Shown here: positions 34,046 to 41,822 of the stretch, one piece after another
Layout of the letters: every line of letters begins with the position of its first letter
Position numbering within the stretch: the first letter of the stretch is position 1
Assembly: GCA_028285685.1 (NCBI GenBank)
Contig: JANQOR010000012.1
Coordinates: forward strand, 97,823-161,822
Origin: Cyclobacteriaceae bacterium
Lineage (GTDB): Bacteria > Bacteroidota > Bacteroidia > Cytophagales > Cyclobacteriaceae
Reading direction: 5' to 3'
DNA: 64,000 nucleotides
Program-made: the position numbers and the translations under genes
Notes under the pieces: model-generated
The model's database searches: none
Told to the model about the DNA's origin: nothing
Seen by the model: the letters and a program-made list of their open reading frames with translations, nothing else

Positions 34046-35764
34046 TTATTCTTTTAAGACCATAATACCCCACATTTCTTCGTCCGTTGGTGGAGAGGCG
34101 TTCCACCTGGAGTAAGAATGCGAACCATCCGTTTTATAAATGACTCGATACGTGCCTTTCTTGAGATACAGCCGATCATTGAATTCGCGGTTTTTAGAAG
34201 CTCCCCCGGCCCAATCGGAATCCCTGTAATCCATTTCCCAAACGATCCGTCCCGTCTCATCTTTGATGTAGCCATAGTCGTACATCTCTCCACCTGATCC
34301 CTCTCCTATTGCTAAAATTCTGACGTCTGCGTCTTCTTCGAGCGTAAAGGACTCTCTGATATACTCGTCATCGCGGACCATGAGTATCTCTACCAGCGAA
34401 TTCTTATTCACAAACTCTGATGGATCGAAAGGGCTAGCATTTTTTATGTCGCCTTCATCGGTCGCCCACAGGGTAATGCCCCACATCTCCTCCTCCTGCG
34501 GTCTGCTGCTATTCCAATCACGATAGGAATGCGAGTCATCAGTGGCATAGTAAACGATGTAATCTCCTTTTTGTAGGGTGATCACTTCAGATACTTTTCT
34601 GTTTTTTCTAGCCCCACCCGCATGATCGGATCTGCTCTCTCTCATTTTCCAGACTTTTTCACGCGTATTGGCATCCATTATCCATCCGTAATCAACCATT
34701 CCATCATGTCCTTCCTCACCAAGACATAGAATTCTCACATCCATTTCGCTGGCTATGGTGAGACCCTGGGACACCAATTGGTCATCGCGCACTCTCGTTA
34801 GATCTACTAGAGGTGTCAACGTCTTAGGCTCTCTAAAAGCGACTACATTATTCCTATCGTTGTCGCTAGCTGGCCAAATGGTGGCTCCCCAAAAAGATGG
34901 ATCATCTGGTGGAAGCGCATTCCATCTGCCATAGGAGTGTGAGTCATCGGAGGCGTAACTAGCGATATAGTCGCCTGCATCCAGTGTAACAACTTTATTA
35001 TAGACAATATTTTTCTCTGCTCCACCAGCAAAATCGGTATTGTCATATTCCATTTCAAAAACGGGCTCCCTGGTTCGAGCGTCGTAGATCCACAAATAGT
35101 CAAACGTCTCATCCTTATCGCCTTCACCGATGGAATAGACTCGAAGGTCTGTCCTCCTGGTGAGACTAAATCCTTTTTTTAGGGATTCATCATCTCCAAC
35201 GCGGGTGAAGGAGACTATTGCAGAGCTTGTTCTTTGGCTTAAGAGCTCATCTATTTCGATTTTTCTCAAGTTATCGGCCGAAACCCTAATGTAAAAATCA
35301 TCGGAATAGCTGCTCCTGTATTTTCGGCGGTCTCTGGAATCAAAAATCCTTTTTACCACATCATTAAAATTCCTTACTGCCCAGGTATTTCCCCAATCAT
35401 TCCAATCATTACCATTACTGTAAGCAGCTGCGAAGTACAGTTCGTAGTTCCCCTTTTTCAGATCCACATCTACGCTGAAGTCCATCTGACCATCCGAATT
35501 GCGGAAATCACTATCCTTCATCTCGTCGAACAAATGCCAAACCGCTTCTCTGGTCTCCGAATCAATGATCCACCCGTAGTAAACGATGGCTCTCCAATCT
35601 TCATAAAAAACAGATCCGGTACCTTCTACTTGAATTTTTGTGTCTTCACTCAGGTAAAAACCATCAGCGTCCACCTCTTCCGGATAGAGATCATCAAGAA
35701 CTATGGATTGGGAGGAGGCACTAAAACTAAATAAGGCTGCAATTGCAATGTGAAATGGTTTCAT
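34046..35764 (-). CDS. Exported protein with four tandem copies of an unrecognised domain
   Basis: 572 residues from the ATG at 35764 (MKPFHIAIAALFSF, signal peptide). Four repeats of about 115 residues lie near 30-165, 183-300, 320-435 and 457-570. Copies 2-4 are close, copy 1 is divergent. Each has the pattern DYGWIxDxxTRExVWxM, an acidic stretch, SDxAGGAxKN, a KGDYxxYYAxDDSHSYxxW segment and a final MWGIxLW. No known domain comes to mind. The many Asp and Trp suggest a calcium- or carbohydrate-binding beta-sandwich. No catalytic triad is visible. It is monocistronic, with 157 bases between its start and the stop of the polyprenyl synthase gene. Confidence 0.85.
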   Translation of the reverse strand: MKPFHIAIAALFSFSASSQSIVLDDLYPEEVDADGFYLSEDTKIQVEGTGSVFYEDWRAIVYYGWIIDSETREAVWHLFDEMKDSDFRNSDGQMDFSVDVDLKKGNYELYFAAAYSNGNDWNDWGNTWAVRNFNDVVKRIFDSRDRRKYRSSYSDDFYIRVSADNLRKIEIDELLSQRTSSAIVSFTRVGDDESLKKGFSLTRRTDLRVYSIGEGDKDETFDYLWIYDARTREPVFEMEYDNTDFAGGAEKNIVYNKVVTLDAGDYIASYASDDSHSYGRWNALPPDDPSFWGATIWPASDNDRNNVVAFREPKTLTPLVDLTRVRDDQLVSQGLTIASEMDVRILCLGEEGHDGMVDYGWIMDANTREKVWKMRESRSDHAGGARKNRKVSEVITLQKGDYIVYYATDDSHSYRDWNSSRPQEEEMWGITLWATDEGDIKNASPFDPSEFVNKNSLVEILMVRDDEYIRESFTLEEDADVRILAIGEGSGGEMYDYGYIKDETGRIVWEMDYRDSDWAGGASKNREFNDRLYLKKGTYRVIYKTDGSHSYSRWNASPPTDEEMWGIMVLKE

Positions 35765-35921
35765 GGCTAAAGATTTTCGTTCTTGATAACCAATCATCAA
35801 CTATTGTGCCTTATCGAAAAAAGTGTGATTGCATTCAAAGAAGGCATTTTTTTAAATCAAAAAGATCCGAAATCGAACACAATTACAGGGAAAAACGGAC
35901 AGTTACGCAAGATCCGCGAAC

Positions 35922-36887
35922 CTAGGAATCTCTTTTCATGAGTTTTTCAAAAAAATGAATCAACTGAGTTTTTCCCTCCTCGCGCGCGTCCAAACTGTGG
36001 AGAGTTGAAAATGCCTGGTCGTAGTAGCTATTGATCTTTGCCTGAGTCAATTCATAAATACCAACTTCCTGATATACCTGTTTTACCGCATCCACCTTCT
36101 CTTGTACTTCAAATTTTGCTTTGCTAAGCCAACTCATAAGCTCATTTTTTTGAACTTCGTTTGACAGCTCAAGCGCTTTTATCAAAAGGTAGGTCTTCTT
36201 ATTGGAGACAATATCTCCACCAACTTGCTTGCCAAATTTTTCTTTGTCTCCATAAACATCAAGGAGGTCATCCATGAGCTGAAACCCGATCCCGGCTTTT
36301 TCACCAATTTGGCGAAGTTGAGATTGTTGATCTTTCGTCATCTCCGCTAATAGACCTCCGTACTCAAGACTAAAACCCAGTAATACGGCCGTTTTCAGTC
36401 GGATCATCTCAATGTACTCCGCCTCGCTCACCGAAGCCTCTTCTTCGAAATTCATGTCCATCTGCTGACCTTCACAAACATTGATGGCACACGTATTAAA
36501 TTTCTTAATCGCTTGCGACAAAAGATCCGCTCTGGTATGAAGTAACTGATCGTAGGCTTTTACCATCATTGTGTCTCCACTAAGAATGGCAACTGTGTTG
36601 TTCCATTTTTCATGAACGGTGGGCCTACCACGACGGAGTGGCGCTTCATCCATGATGTCATCATGCATCAAAGTGAAATTGTGAAACACTTCGACCGCTG
36701 TAGCCTGGTCAAGAATTTGCTCAGGATCCTCTTGTTTTAAGTTATATCCCAGCAACACCAACATCGGACGTAGGCGCTTACCACCAAGCGAAAGAATGTA
36801 CTTGATGGGATCGTATAGATTCTTCGGATTTGATCCCAGCGACAATTCCTGAAGACGTGCTTCGAGCTTTGGGAGAAGATCATCCAT
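35922..36887 (-). CDS. Polyprenyl synthetase
   Basis: 321 residues of the trans-isoprenyl diphosphate synthase family. First Asp-rich motif in LMHDDIMDEAPLRRGRPTVH near 81-100; second motif in QLMDDLLDVYGD near 205. KYILSLGGKRLRPMLVLL contributes the IPP site. It condenses isopentenyl diphosphate with allylic diphosphates. The bulky residues just before the first motif would set product length, but I cannot assign it to geranylgeranyl or longer. It lies 88 bases downstream of the VIT1-type gene. Confidence 0.92.
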   Translation of the reverse strand: MDDLLPKLEARLQELSLGSNPKNLYDPIKYILSLGGKRLRPMLVLLGYNLKQEDPEQILDQATAVEVFHNFTLMHDDIMDEAPLRRGRPTVHEKWNNTVAILSGDTMMVKAYDQLLHTRADLLSQAIKKFNTCAINVCEGQQMDMNFEEEASVSEAEYIEMIRLKTAVLLGFSLEYGGLLAEMTKDQQSQLRQIGEKAGIGFQLMDDLLDVYGDKEKFGKQVGGDIVSNKKTYLLIKALELSNEVQKNELMSWLSKAKFEVQEKVDAVKQVYQEVGIYELTQAKINSYYDQAFSTLHSLDAREEGKTQLIHFFEKLMKRDS

Positions 36888-36975
36888 GGCGGTGCAAGTT
36901 ATTCAGTATTGTAGGTTTGTTAGTAATCAATAAATTATAAAATGGGCAAATTGTTTTGCAAAGTCTATCATTTAT

Positions 36976-37719
36976 TTAAGACAATAAGTTTTCTAGAAAG
37001 TCGCCTACGAAATAAGAAAGAGTAGCTGCTGCCCCGCCTAATACCAAAGTCTCTAATATGCCTCGGATTCTAGAAGTATTTGTAATCGCACTCTTCAAAA
37101 ACCCAATCGTAATGAAGCAAAGTCCTGTTAGAACTGATGAGATAAAAAATAGGTCTTTATTAAGTGGGTTCAGGTAGTCGATGACATAGGTTAAGAGCGG
37201 AACCAGTCCAAATAATGCAAATGACAAGAAGGTTACACCACCCATGGCCAGAGGGGATTTGGCTTCCTCAGTCATTTCCAGCTCTTCTTTCATCATCACA
37301 TCCACCCATCGGTCTTTATCTGCGGTGATCGTATCTACAACTTGCTCCAAAAGATCCCCACTAAAGCCCTTGTCTTCAAAAATTTCCCGAATTTCCTCGC
37401 GCTCTTTTTCAGGAAGATTATCTACTTCCCAATACTCAATTGCTTTGTGTTTTTCGTATTTCTGCTTTTCTGATTTGGTAGAAAGAAAGCTCCCTACGGA
37501 CATTGCAAATCCATCTGCTATCAGATTGGCAAATCCTAAAATGATAACAATTGAGCTCTCCAGTCCGGCACCAGCAGCACCTGCAACCACCGCAAAAGTC
37601 GTAACACTTCCGTCAATCCCACCATAAACAAACTCGCCCAGATAATCCTGAAATTTCTTTAGCATACTTTTTTCGCCATGAATCTGATCTTCACTTAAAG
37701 CATGCAACCGTGCGTTCAT
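36976..37719 (-). CDS. VIT1/CCC1-family iron/manganese transporter
   Basis: 247 residues with five membrane helices. Helix 1 carries VYGGIDGSVTTFAVVAGAAG and helix 2 has FANLIADGFAMSVGSFLSTK. A charged cytosolic loop rich in Glu (residues 75-145, with REEIREIFEDKGFSGDLLEQ) matches the metal-binding domain of the family. It should export or store Fe(II) or Mn(II) across the inner membrane. Its start is 41 bases from the DAHP synthase stop. Confidence 0.9.
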   Translation of the reverse strand: MNARLHALSEDQIHGEKSMLKKFQDYLGEFVYGGIDGSVTTFAVVAGAAGAGLESSIVIILGFANLIADGFAMSVGSFLSTKSEKQKYEKHKAIEYWEVDNLPEKEREEIREIFEDKGFSGDLLEQVVDTITADKDRWVDVMMKEELEMTEEAKSPLAMGGVTFLSFALFGLVPLLTYVIDYLNPLNKDLFFISSVLTGLCFITIGFLKSAITNTSRIRGILETLVLGGAAATLSYFVGDFLENLLS

Positions 37720-37760
37720 AGTAGAAAACTAAAAGGACGTCAGTTAAGACTCAATTCAAA

Positions 37761-38882
37761 TTAGGAATTAGAGGACTGCTCGTTCTTCGCAGAGCTCAAG
37801 TTCAATGAGTCTTCGCTATTCATGATTTCGTTCTGATGATCAATTGACTCTTGGTGAACCGCTTTCAAATACCGGATCATAAACTTCTTAGAAAGTCCCT
37901 GAAGTTCTCCGTTTTGCGTTGCTCGCTCAATGATCTCCTCCCATCTCTTCGTTTGTAGAATCGTGACACCCTTTTCTTTTTTTGCCAAACCAATATTTTC
38001 AGCAACCCTCATGCGCTCTCCTAAGAGCTTTAATAGATCTTCATCGATGATATCTATTTGTTGTCGCAGCATCTTCAACTGAGAATTTAGTTCTTCATCC
38101 GGAACGACTGGCTGCCTTACGACAAGTTTATCTATTATTTCCTCGAGCATTGTCGGAGTCACCTGCTGGTCTTTGTCACTGAGTGCCTCGTCTGGCCTTA
38201 TATGAGATTCTAGCATGATGCCATCAAAATCCAGATCTAACGCCTGCTGCGAGATTTCTAGAAGTAGCTCCCTTTTCCCCGAAATGTGACTTGGATCGCA
38301 GACCATGGGTATTTCAGGGAATCTTCGCTTCATTTCCACCGCCAATTGCCATTTGGGTTCGTTGCGATAGATACTTTTCCCATGTTGAGCAAATCCGCGG
38401 TGAATCATGCAAAGCTTTCTGATTCCTGCCTTGTTCAGTCGCTCCAAAGCTCCGGTCCACAATTCGAGGTCCGCATTGATGGGATTTTTGACAAAGACAG
38501 TAGCATTCGTCCCTTTCAAGGCATCAGCAATTTCCTGCACGGAAAATGGGTTGACGGTAGTGCGAGCACCAATCCACAAAATATCAATTTGATGTTTAAG
38601 TGCCTCGAACACGTGGTTGAAATTAGCAACTTCGACCGAGACGGGCAGGCCTGTCTTCTCTCGAGCCTTTACCAACCATTCAAGTCCCTGCACCCCAACT
38701 CCTTCAAAAGTGTCAGGTCTCGTTCGCGGCTTCCAGATACCGGCTCTTAGCACATCAACTTTTCCTGTCGAAGCGATTTCTTCACATGTGGAAAGAAGTT
38801 GTTCCTCAGACTCTGCGCTGCACGGCCCGGATATAATCACCGGTCGCTTTTTCTTAAAAATATCAATCGCTTCGATCTTCAT
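37761..38882 (-). CDS. Bifunctional DAHP synthase/chorismate mutase
   Basis: 373 residues. Residues 1-255 are a type I-beta DAHP synthase (ISGPCSAESEEQL, RAGIWKPRTRPDTFEGVG, ARTTVNPFSVQEIADAL, VCDPSHISGKRELL). Residues 268-355 are an AroQ chorismate mutase (LRQQIDIIDEDLLKLLGERM, KKEKGVTILQTKRWEEII). The fusion feeds chorismate into prephenate and can give feedback control. The start overlaps the aminotransferase stop by four bases (ATGA). It is the last gene of the attenuator-controlled pheA operon. Confidence 0.94.
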   Translation of the reverse strand: MKIEAIDIFKKKRPVIISGPCSAESEEQLLSTCEEIASTGKVDVLRAGIWKPRTRPDTFEGVGVQGLEWLVKAREKTGLPVSVEVANFNHVFEALKHQIDILWIGARTTVNPFSVQEIADALKGTNATVFVKNPINADLELWTGALERLNKAGIRKLCMIHRGFAQHGKSIYRNEPKWQLAVEMKRRFPEIPMVCDPSHISGKRELLLEISQQALDLDFDGIMLESHIRPDEALSDKDQQVTPTMLEEIIDKLVVRQPVVPDEELNSQLKMLRQQIDIIDEDLLKLLGERMRVAENIGLAKKEKGVTILQTKRWEEIIERATQNGELQGLSKKFMIRYLKAVHQESIDHQNEIMNSEDSLNLSSAKNEQSSNS

Positions 38883-40051
38883 TTGATTTGATTTAGTTGG
38901 TCAAGTCTTTTTAACACCTCCTTAAAAATCTGTGGGTCACTACACAACGAGAAACGAATATACTGATCTCCCGCATCACCAAACACCATTCCAGGTGGCA
39001 CGAACAACGAATACCTTTTCAGTAGTTTATCAGCAAATTGCTTCCCGTTTTCTTCACCTTTAGGGATTCTGGCCCAAACGAACATGCCTACCTGATCCTC
39101 TCTGTAATGACACCCGAGTTTGTCAGCAATCTGGTAAACCAATTCACGTCGCTCATTGTACTTCTCGTTAACTGAATCATACCATGATTGTTCTAATTTC
39201 AACGCCTCAATTGTGGCATACATCACAGGCTTAAACATTCCCGAATCCATATTGCTTTTGAAAATCAGTACTTTTTCGATGAGCTCGGCATTACCGTTCA
39301 GTGATCCTATCCGCCAACCGGACATGTTGTGTGACTTGCTTAAGCTGTTCAACTCCAGTAAAAGTTCGTGCGGCTGACGATCAGCAAGGATACTCACAGG
39401 GCTTTTCGTCATTGTGAAACTGTAGGGATTGTCATTCACCAGGATAATTTCGTTCTTGACACAAAAGGTTCGCAGCTTCCTGAACAATTCCTCAGTCGCC
39501 GGAGTGCCGGTAGGCATATGCGGGTAATTCACCCACATCAATTTTACTTTTTCGATGTTGGTCGATTCTAAACGATCAAAATCCGGCCAGTAGTCGTTCT
39601 GTTCACTTAATTCATAAAATCGCGGTGTGCTGCCTGCAAGTTTCGCTGCAGATGCATAGGTGGGATAGCCAGGATTAGGGATCAGCACCTCATCACCCTC
39701 ATTTAGAAAAGCCATACTAACATGCATAATGCCTTCTTTGGATCCCATTAGTGGGAGAATCTCACTATCAGGGTCAAGTGACACATCGTAGAATTCTCTG
39801 TACCATGCAGAGAATGCCAAACGAAGCTCCGGAAGACCCTTGTAGCTTTGATATCTATGAAATTGCGGATCAGCTAAGCCGGAGACCAGGGCAGCTTTGA
39901 CAGACTCGGGCGGATCAAGATCCGGACTTCCGATGCCCAGGTTTAAGACATCCGCACCATTTTTATTTAGTTGCTCGACCTCTCTCAATTTCTGGGAAAA
40001 ATAATATTCGCCTATCCCTGCAAGTCGATTCGATGTTAAATGATCAACCAT
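38879..40051 (-). CDS. Class I/II aminotransferase, probably aromatic or prephenate type
   Basis: 390 residues of the fold-type I PLP family. The cofactor lysine is in ELNSLSKSHNMSGWRIG; other motifs are NLGIGSPDLDPP, ALIPNPGYPTY-like EVLIPNPGYPTY, NDNPYSF and the substrate Arg in YIRFSLCSDP. The protein resembles LL-diaminopimelate/aspartate aminotransferases of Bacteroidota, but its position between pheA and DAHP synthase/chorismate mutase, overlapping both, indicates transamination of phenylpyruvate or prephenate as its job here. That is inference. Confidence 0.9.
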   Translation of the reverse strand: MVDHLTSNRLAGIGEYYFSQKLREVEQLNKNGADVLNLGIGSPDLDPPESVKAALVSGLADPQFHRYQSYKGLPELRLAFSAWYREFYDVSLDPDSEILPLMGSKEGIMHVSMAFLNEGDEVLIPNPGYPTYASAAKLAGSTPRFYELSEQNDYWPDFDRLESTNIEKVKLMWVNYPHMPTGTPATEELFRKLRTFCVKNEIILVNDNPYSFTMTKSPVSILADRQPHELLLELNSLSKSHNMSGWRIGSLNGNAELIEKVLIFKSNMDSGMFKPVMYATIEALKLEQSWYDSVNEKYNERRELVYQIADKLGCHYREDQVGMFVWARIPKGEENGKQFADKLLKRYSLFVPPGMVFGDAGDQYIRFSLCSDPQIFKEVLKRLDQLNQIK

Positions 40052-40883
40052 ACGTTTCTCCTTTCTTGTAAATGCCTAAAATTTGGTAGTGAATAGTCAT
40101 CGCTTCCAACAAAATTTTCAGGTTCTCAATTTGATCCACTGATTCAAAGTCTAGTGTGGCAAAAAACCCATAAAGTGAATTCTTGCTCGGCACAGGATGA
40201 GACTGAAGTTTGGAAAGGTTAATTCCTAGCCCACTGATAACTGAAAGAAGCTGTGCCAGTGATCCCGGAGTATGACTTGTCTGAAAATAGATGGACGTTT
40301 TATTGAACTGAGAGGAAATTGGACCCCTCTCATTTCTTTTAAGAACCAGAAATCGAGTGTAGTTAAGTTTGTGATCTTCGATTCCAGCAGCTACAACCTG
40401 CAGACCATATTCAGAAGCAGCGAGATTCCCTGCAATTGAGCCAACACCCGTTAAATTGTTTTCCAAAATGTTCAAGGCGCTACCTGCCGTGTCAAAAGTT
40501 TCTACGATTCTCATTCCATTCACGGTGTTGAGAAATGTAGCACACTGCCGTAGAGCCATTTGATGTGAGTGAATTTCTGTTAATCCATCCATTGACTCAC
40601 CTTCCAAAGCAAGTAGGTTCAACTTAACCCTCAGGCCCACTTCGCCGCACACTTCCAACCCGGACTGGCGCAAAAGATTATAGTTGGGAATGATACAACC
40701 AGCAAGTGAATTTTCAATTGCCATGACACCAAAATCAGCCACTCCTTCAGCCGTACTCTCTGTTACCTCATTGAATGTTTTGCATTCCACCAACGAGATT
40801 TCTTCGCCAAAAACATGGCAAGAGGCTTCATGATGAAAACTTCCCCTGATTCCCTGGATTGCAATTTTTAACTTTTGTGTCAT
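40044..40883 (-). CDS. pheA: Prephenate dehydratase
   Basis: 279 residues. The catalytic domain (residues 1-190) has IQGIRGSFHHEASCHVFG, AIENSLAGCIIPNYNLL and NYTRFLVLKRNE with the conserved TRF. The C-terminal ACT domain holds HTPGSLAQLLSVISGLGINL and SKLQSHPVPSKNSLYGFFAT, where phenylalanine binds and inhibits. It converts prephenate to phenylpyruvate. It overlaps the aminotransferase by eight bases. The leader before it holds a Phe/Tyr-rich peptide and a terminator ending 11 bases before its ATG, so transcription is probably attenuated by charged tRNA levels. Confidence 0.95.
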   Translation of the reverse strand: MTQKLKIAIQGIRGSFHHEASCHVFGEEISLVECKTFNEVTESTAEGVADFGVMAIENSLAGCIIPNYNLLRQSGLEVCGEVGLRVKLNLLALEGESMDGLTEIHSHQMALRQCATFLNTVNGMRIVETFDTAGSALNILENNLTGVGSIAGNLAASEYGLQVVAAGIEDHKLNYTRFLVLKRNERGPISSQFNKTSIYFQTSHTPGSLAQLLSVISGLGINLSKLQSHPVPSKNSLYGFFATLDFESVDQIENLKILLEAMTIHYQILGIYKKGETYG

Positions 40884-40894
40884 TTTTTCTGTTC

Positions 40895-40924
40895 AAAAAA
40901 AAAGCCTCCCGATGGGGAGGCCTT
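40895..40924 (-). terminator. Attenuator terminator of the pheA operon
   Basis: On the minus strand the stem AAGGCCTCCC and GGGAGGCTTT with loop CATC (10 pairs, one G-U) is followed by a run of nine T residues (40903-40895). The pheA ATG is only 11 bases further on, so this is a terminator inside the leader and not the end of an upstream gene. Confidence 0.85.
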
Positions 40925-40963
40925 CTTTATATTTTTTCTATCAAATTATATCATAGCCACCCC
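40914..40963 (-). promoter_or_regulatory. Possible antiterminator of the pheA leader
   Basis: GGGGTGGC at 40963-40956, at the end of the leader ORF, can pair with GCCTCCCC at 40921-40914, the 5' arm of the terminator, with seven pairs of eight and one T-T mismatch. A ribosome stalled at the Phe/Tyr codons would leave GGGGTGGC free. One that reaches the stop would cover it. The role follows from classical attenuation; the fold has not been calculated. Confidence 0.55.
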
Positions 40964-41019
40964 TTGTTCCTGTCAGGAAAAAAGTAAAAGCCGAAATAAA
41001 ATGATAGTGTTCTGTTCAT
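40951..41019 (-). CDS. pheL: Phe/Tyr-rich leader peptide of the pheA operon
   Basis: A 22-codon ORF (ATG at 41019, TGA at 40953-40951). It begins MNRTLS, and residues 7-14 are FYFGFYFF, that is five Phe and two Tyr in eight codons; Trp21 follows near the end. It resembles the E. coli PheL leader in design but not in sequence. Its stop lies 27 bases before the terminator stem. Slow translation when charged tRNA-Phe or tRNA-Tyr is scarce would favour the antiterminator and allow pheA transcription. The gene symbol is by analogy. There is no clear Shine-Dalgarno site, which is normal in this phylum. Confidence 0.8.
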   Translation of the reverse strand: MNRTLSFYFGFYFFPDRNKGWL

Positions 41020-41027
41020 CTTGTGAC

Positions 41028-41059
41028 CAAAGGAAGGGCTAGAAATTATTTAAAACAAA
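41028..41059 (-). promoter_or_regulatory. Probable promoter of the pheA leader
   Basis: On the minus strand, TTTG (41059-41056), 20 bases, then TTCCTTTG (41035-41028). This is one base off TAnnTTTG. Transcription would begin just before the leader ATG at 41019, giving a nearly leaderless leader peptide mRNA. Confidence 0.5.
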
Positions 41060-41075
41060 CAAAAACGATAAAACT

Positions 41076-41822
41076 TTATTCCTTCACTTCCACCAGCTCA
41101 AAGATTAGCACTTGTCCAGCGTAGTTATTAATGACCATTTTGACAAATCCATATTCCTCGTGATACCAGAAGTCATGAATGGATGTCCCAAAATGAGCGG
41201 TTGAAACACCCTTTATATGCCAGGCCTCCAAATCACGAAATTCCGTTTCAACCACTTCACGTTCGATAACAGTGTAGATATCATTGAGCGTGGCATACGA
41301 CCAGCTACCCCATCCCTCGTAGATATGAAGGTTAGAGGTCCATTGGTTCCCCTTATGTAGGGGCAATTTTACGTAGGGAAAGGAGGCGACTTCTGTGAAG
41401 ATGTATTGATTGGAGCGAAACGGGTGCATCCACACAGTCTCATCCGTTTCAATGATACCCGTTACCTCACCTTCTTTCCATGGATGAGCAAATTCCGGAT
41501 TGATGTTATATCCCTGGATAAAATCAATCTTGGTTTGATCCACAAGATATTGGATGGCGATCTCATCTTGTGACTCCGGTTCGTATTCCCATTCTCTCCC
41601 TGTAGCCATCATCCAGATGTATTCGTCAGAGACTAACTCGTAATTCCTGTCCCAGTATCTGGCCCTGAAAATATATTCCCGACAAGGTTTGAAAATTCTT
41701 CTGAGATTAGAATTTACTGTTGATTCTTTTACCTCGCAATTGATCTTTTCAAAAGAATACTTCTCTTTTTCAGTGCATGAAAAAGCAAAGAGAAGTGCTA
41801 GTAAGCAAACAAGCTGCCTCAC
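41076..41822 (-). CDS. Lipoprotein of unknown function
   Basis: 248 residues, starting with GTG at 41822 directly after the stop of the upstream protease. No ATG comes before the lipobox FAFSC (Cys16), so GTG is the only sensible start. The body is rich in Trp and Tyr (EYIWMMATGREWEYEP, HIYEGWGSWSYATL, DFWYHEEYGFVKMVINNY) and probably a beta-rich fold. The last segment resembles the end of Bacteroidota proteins that report on hydrolysed esters, but I cannot name a family. It is co-transcribed with the large zinc protease and may be its partner. Confidence 0.72.
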   Translation of the reverse strand: MRQLVCLLALLFAFSCTEKEKYSFEKINCEVKESTVNSNLRRIFKPCREYIFRARYWDRNYELVSDEYIWMMATGREWEYEPESQDEIAIQYLVDQTKIDFIQGYNINPEFAHPWKEGEVTGIIETDETVWMHPFRSNQYIFTEVASFPYVKLPLHKGNQWTSNLHIYEGWGSWSYATLNDIYTVIEREVVETEFRDLEAWHIKGVSTAHFGTSIHDFWYHEEYGFVKMVINNYAGQVLIFELVEVKE

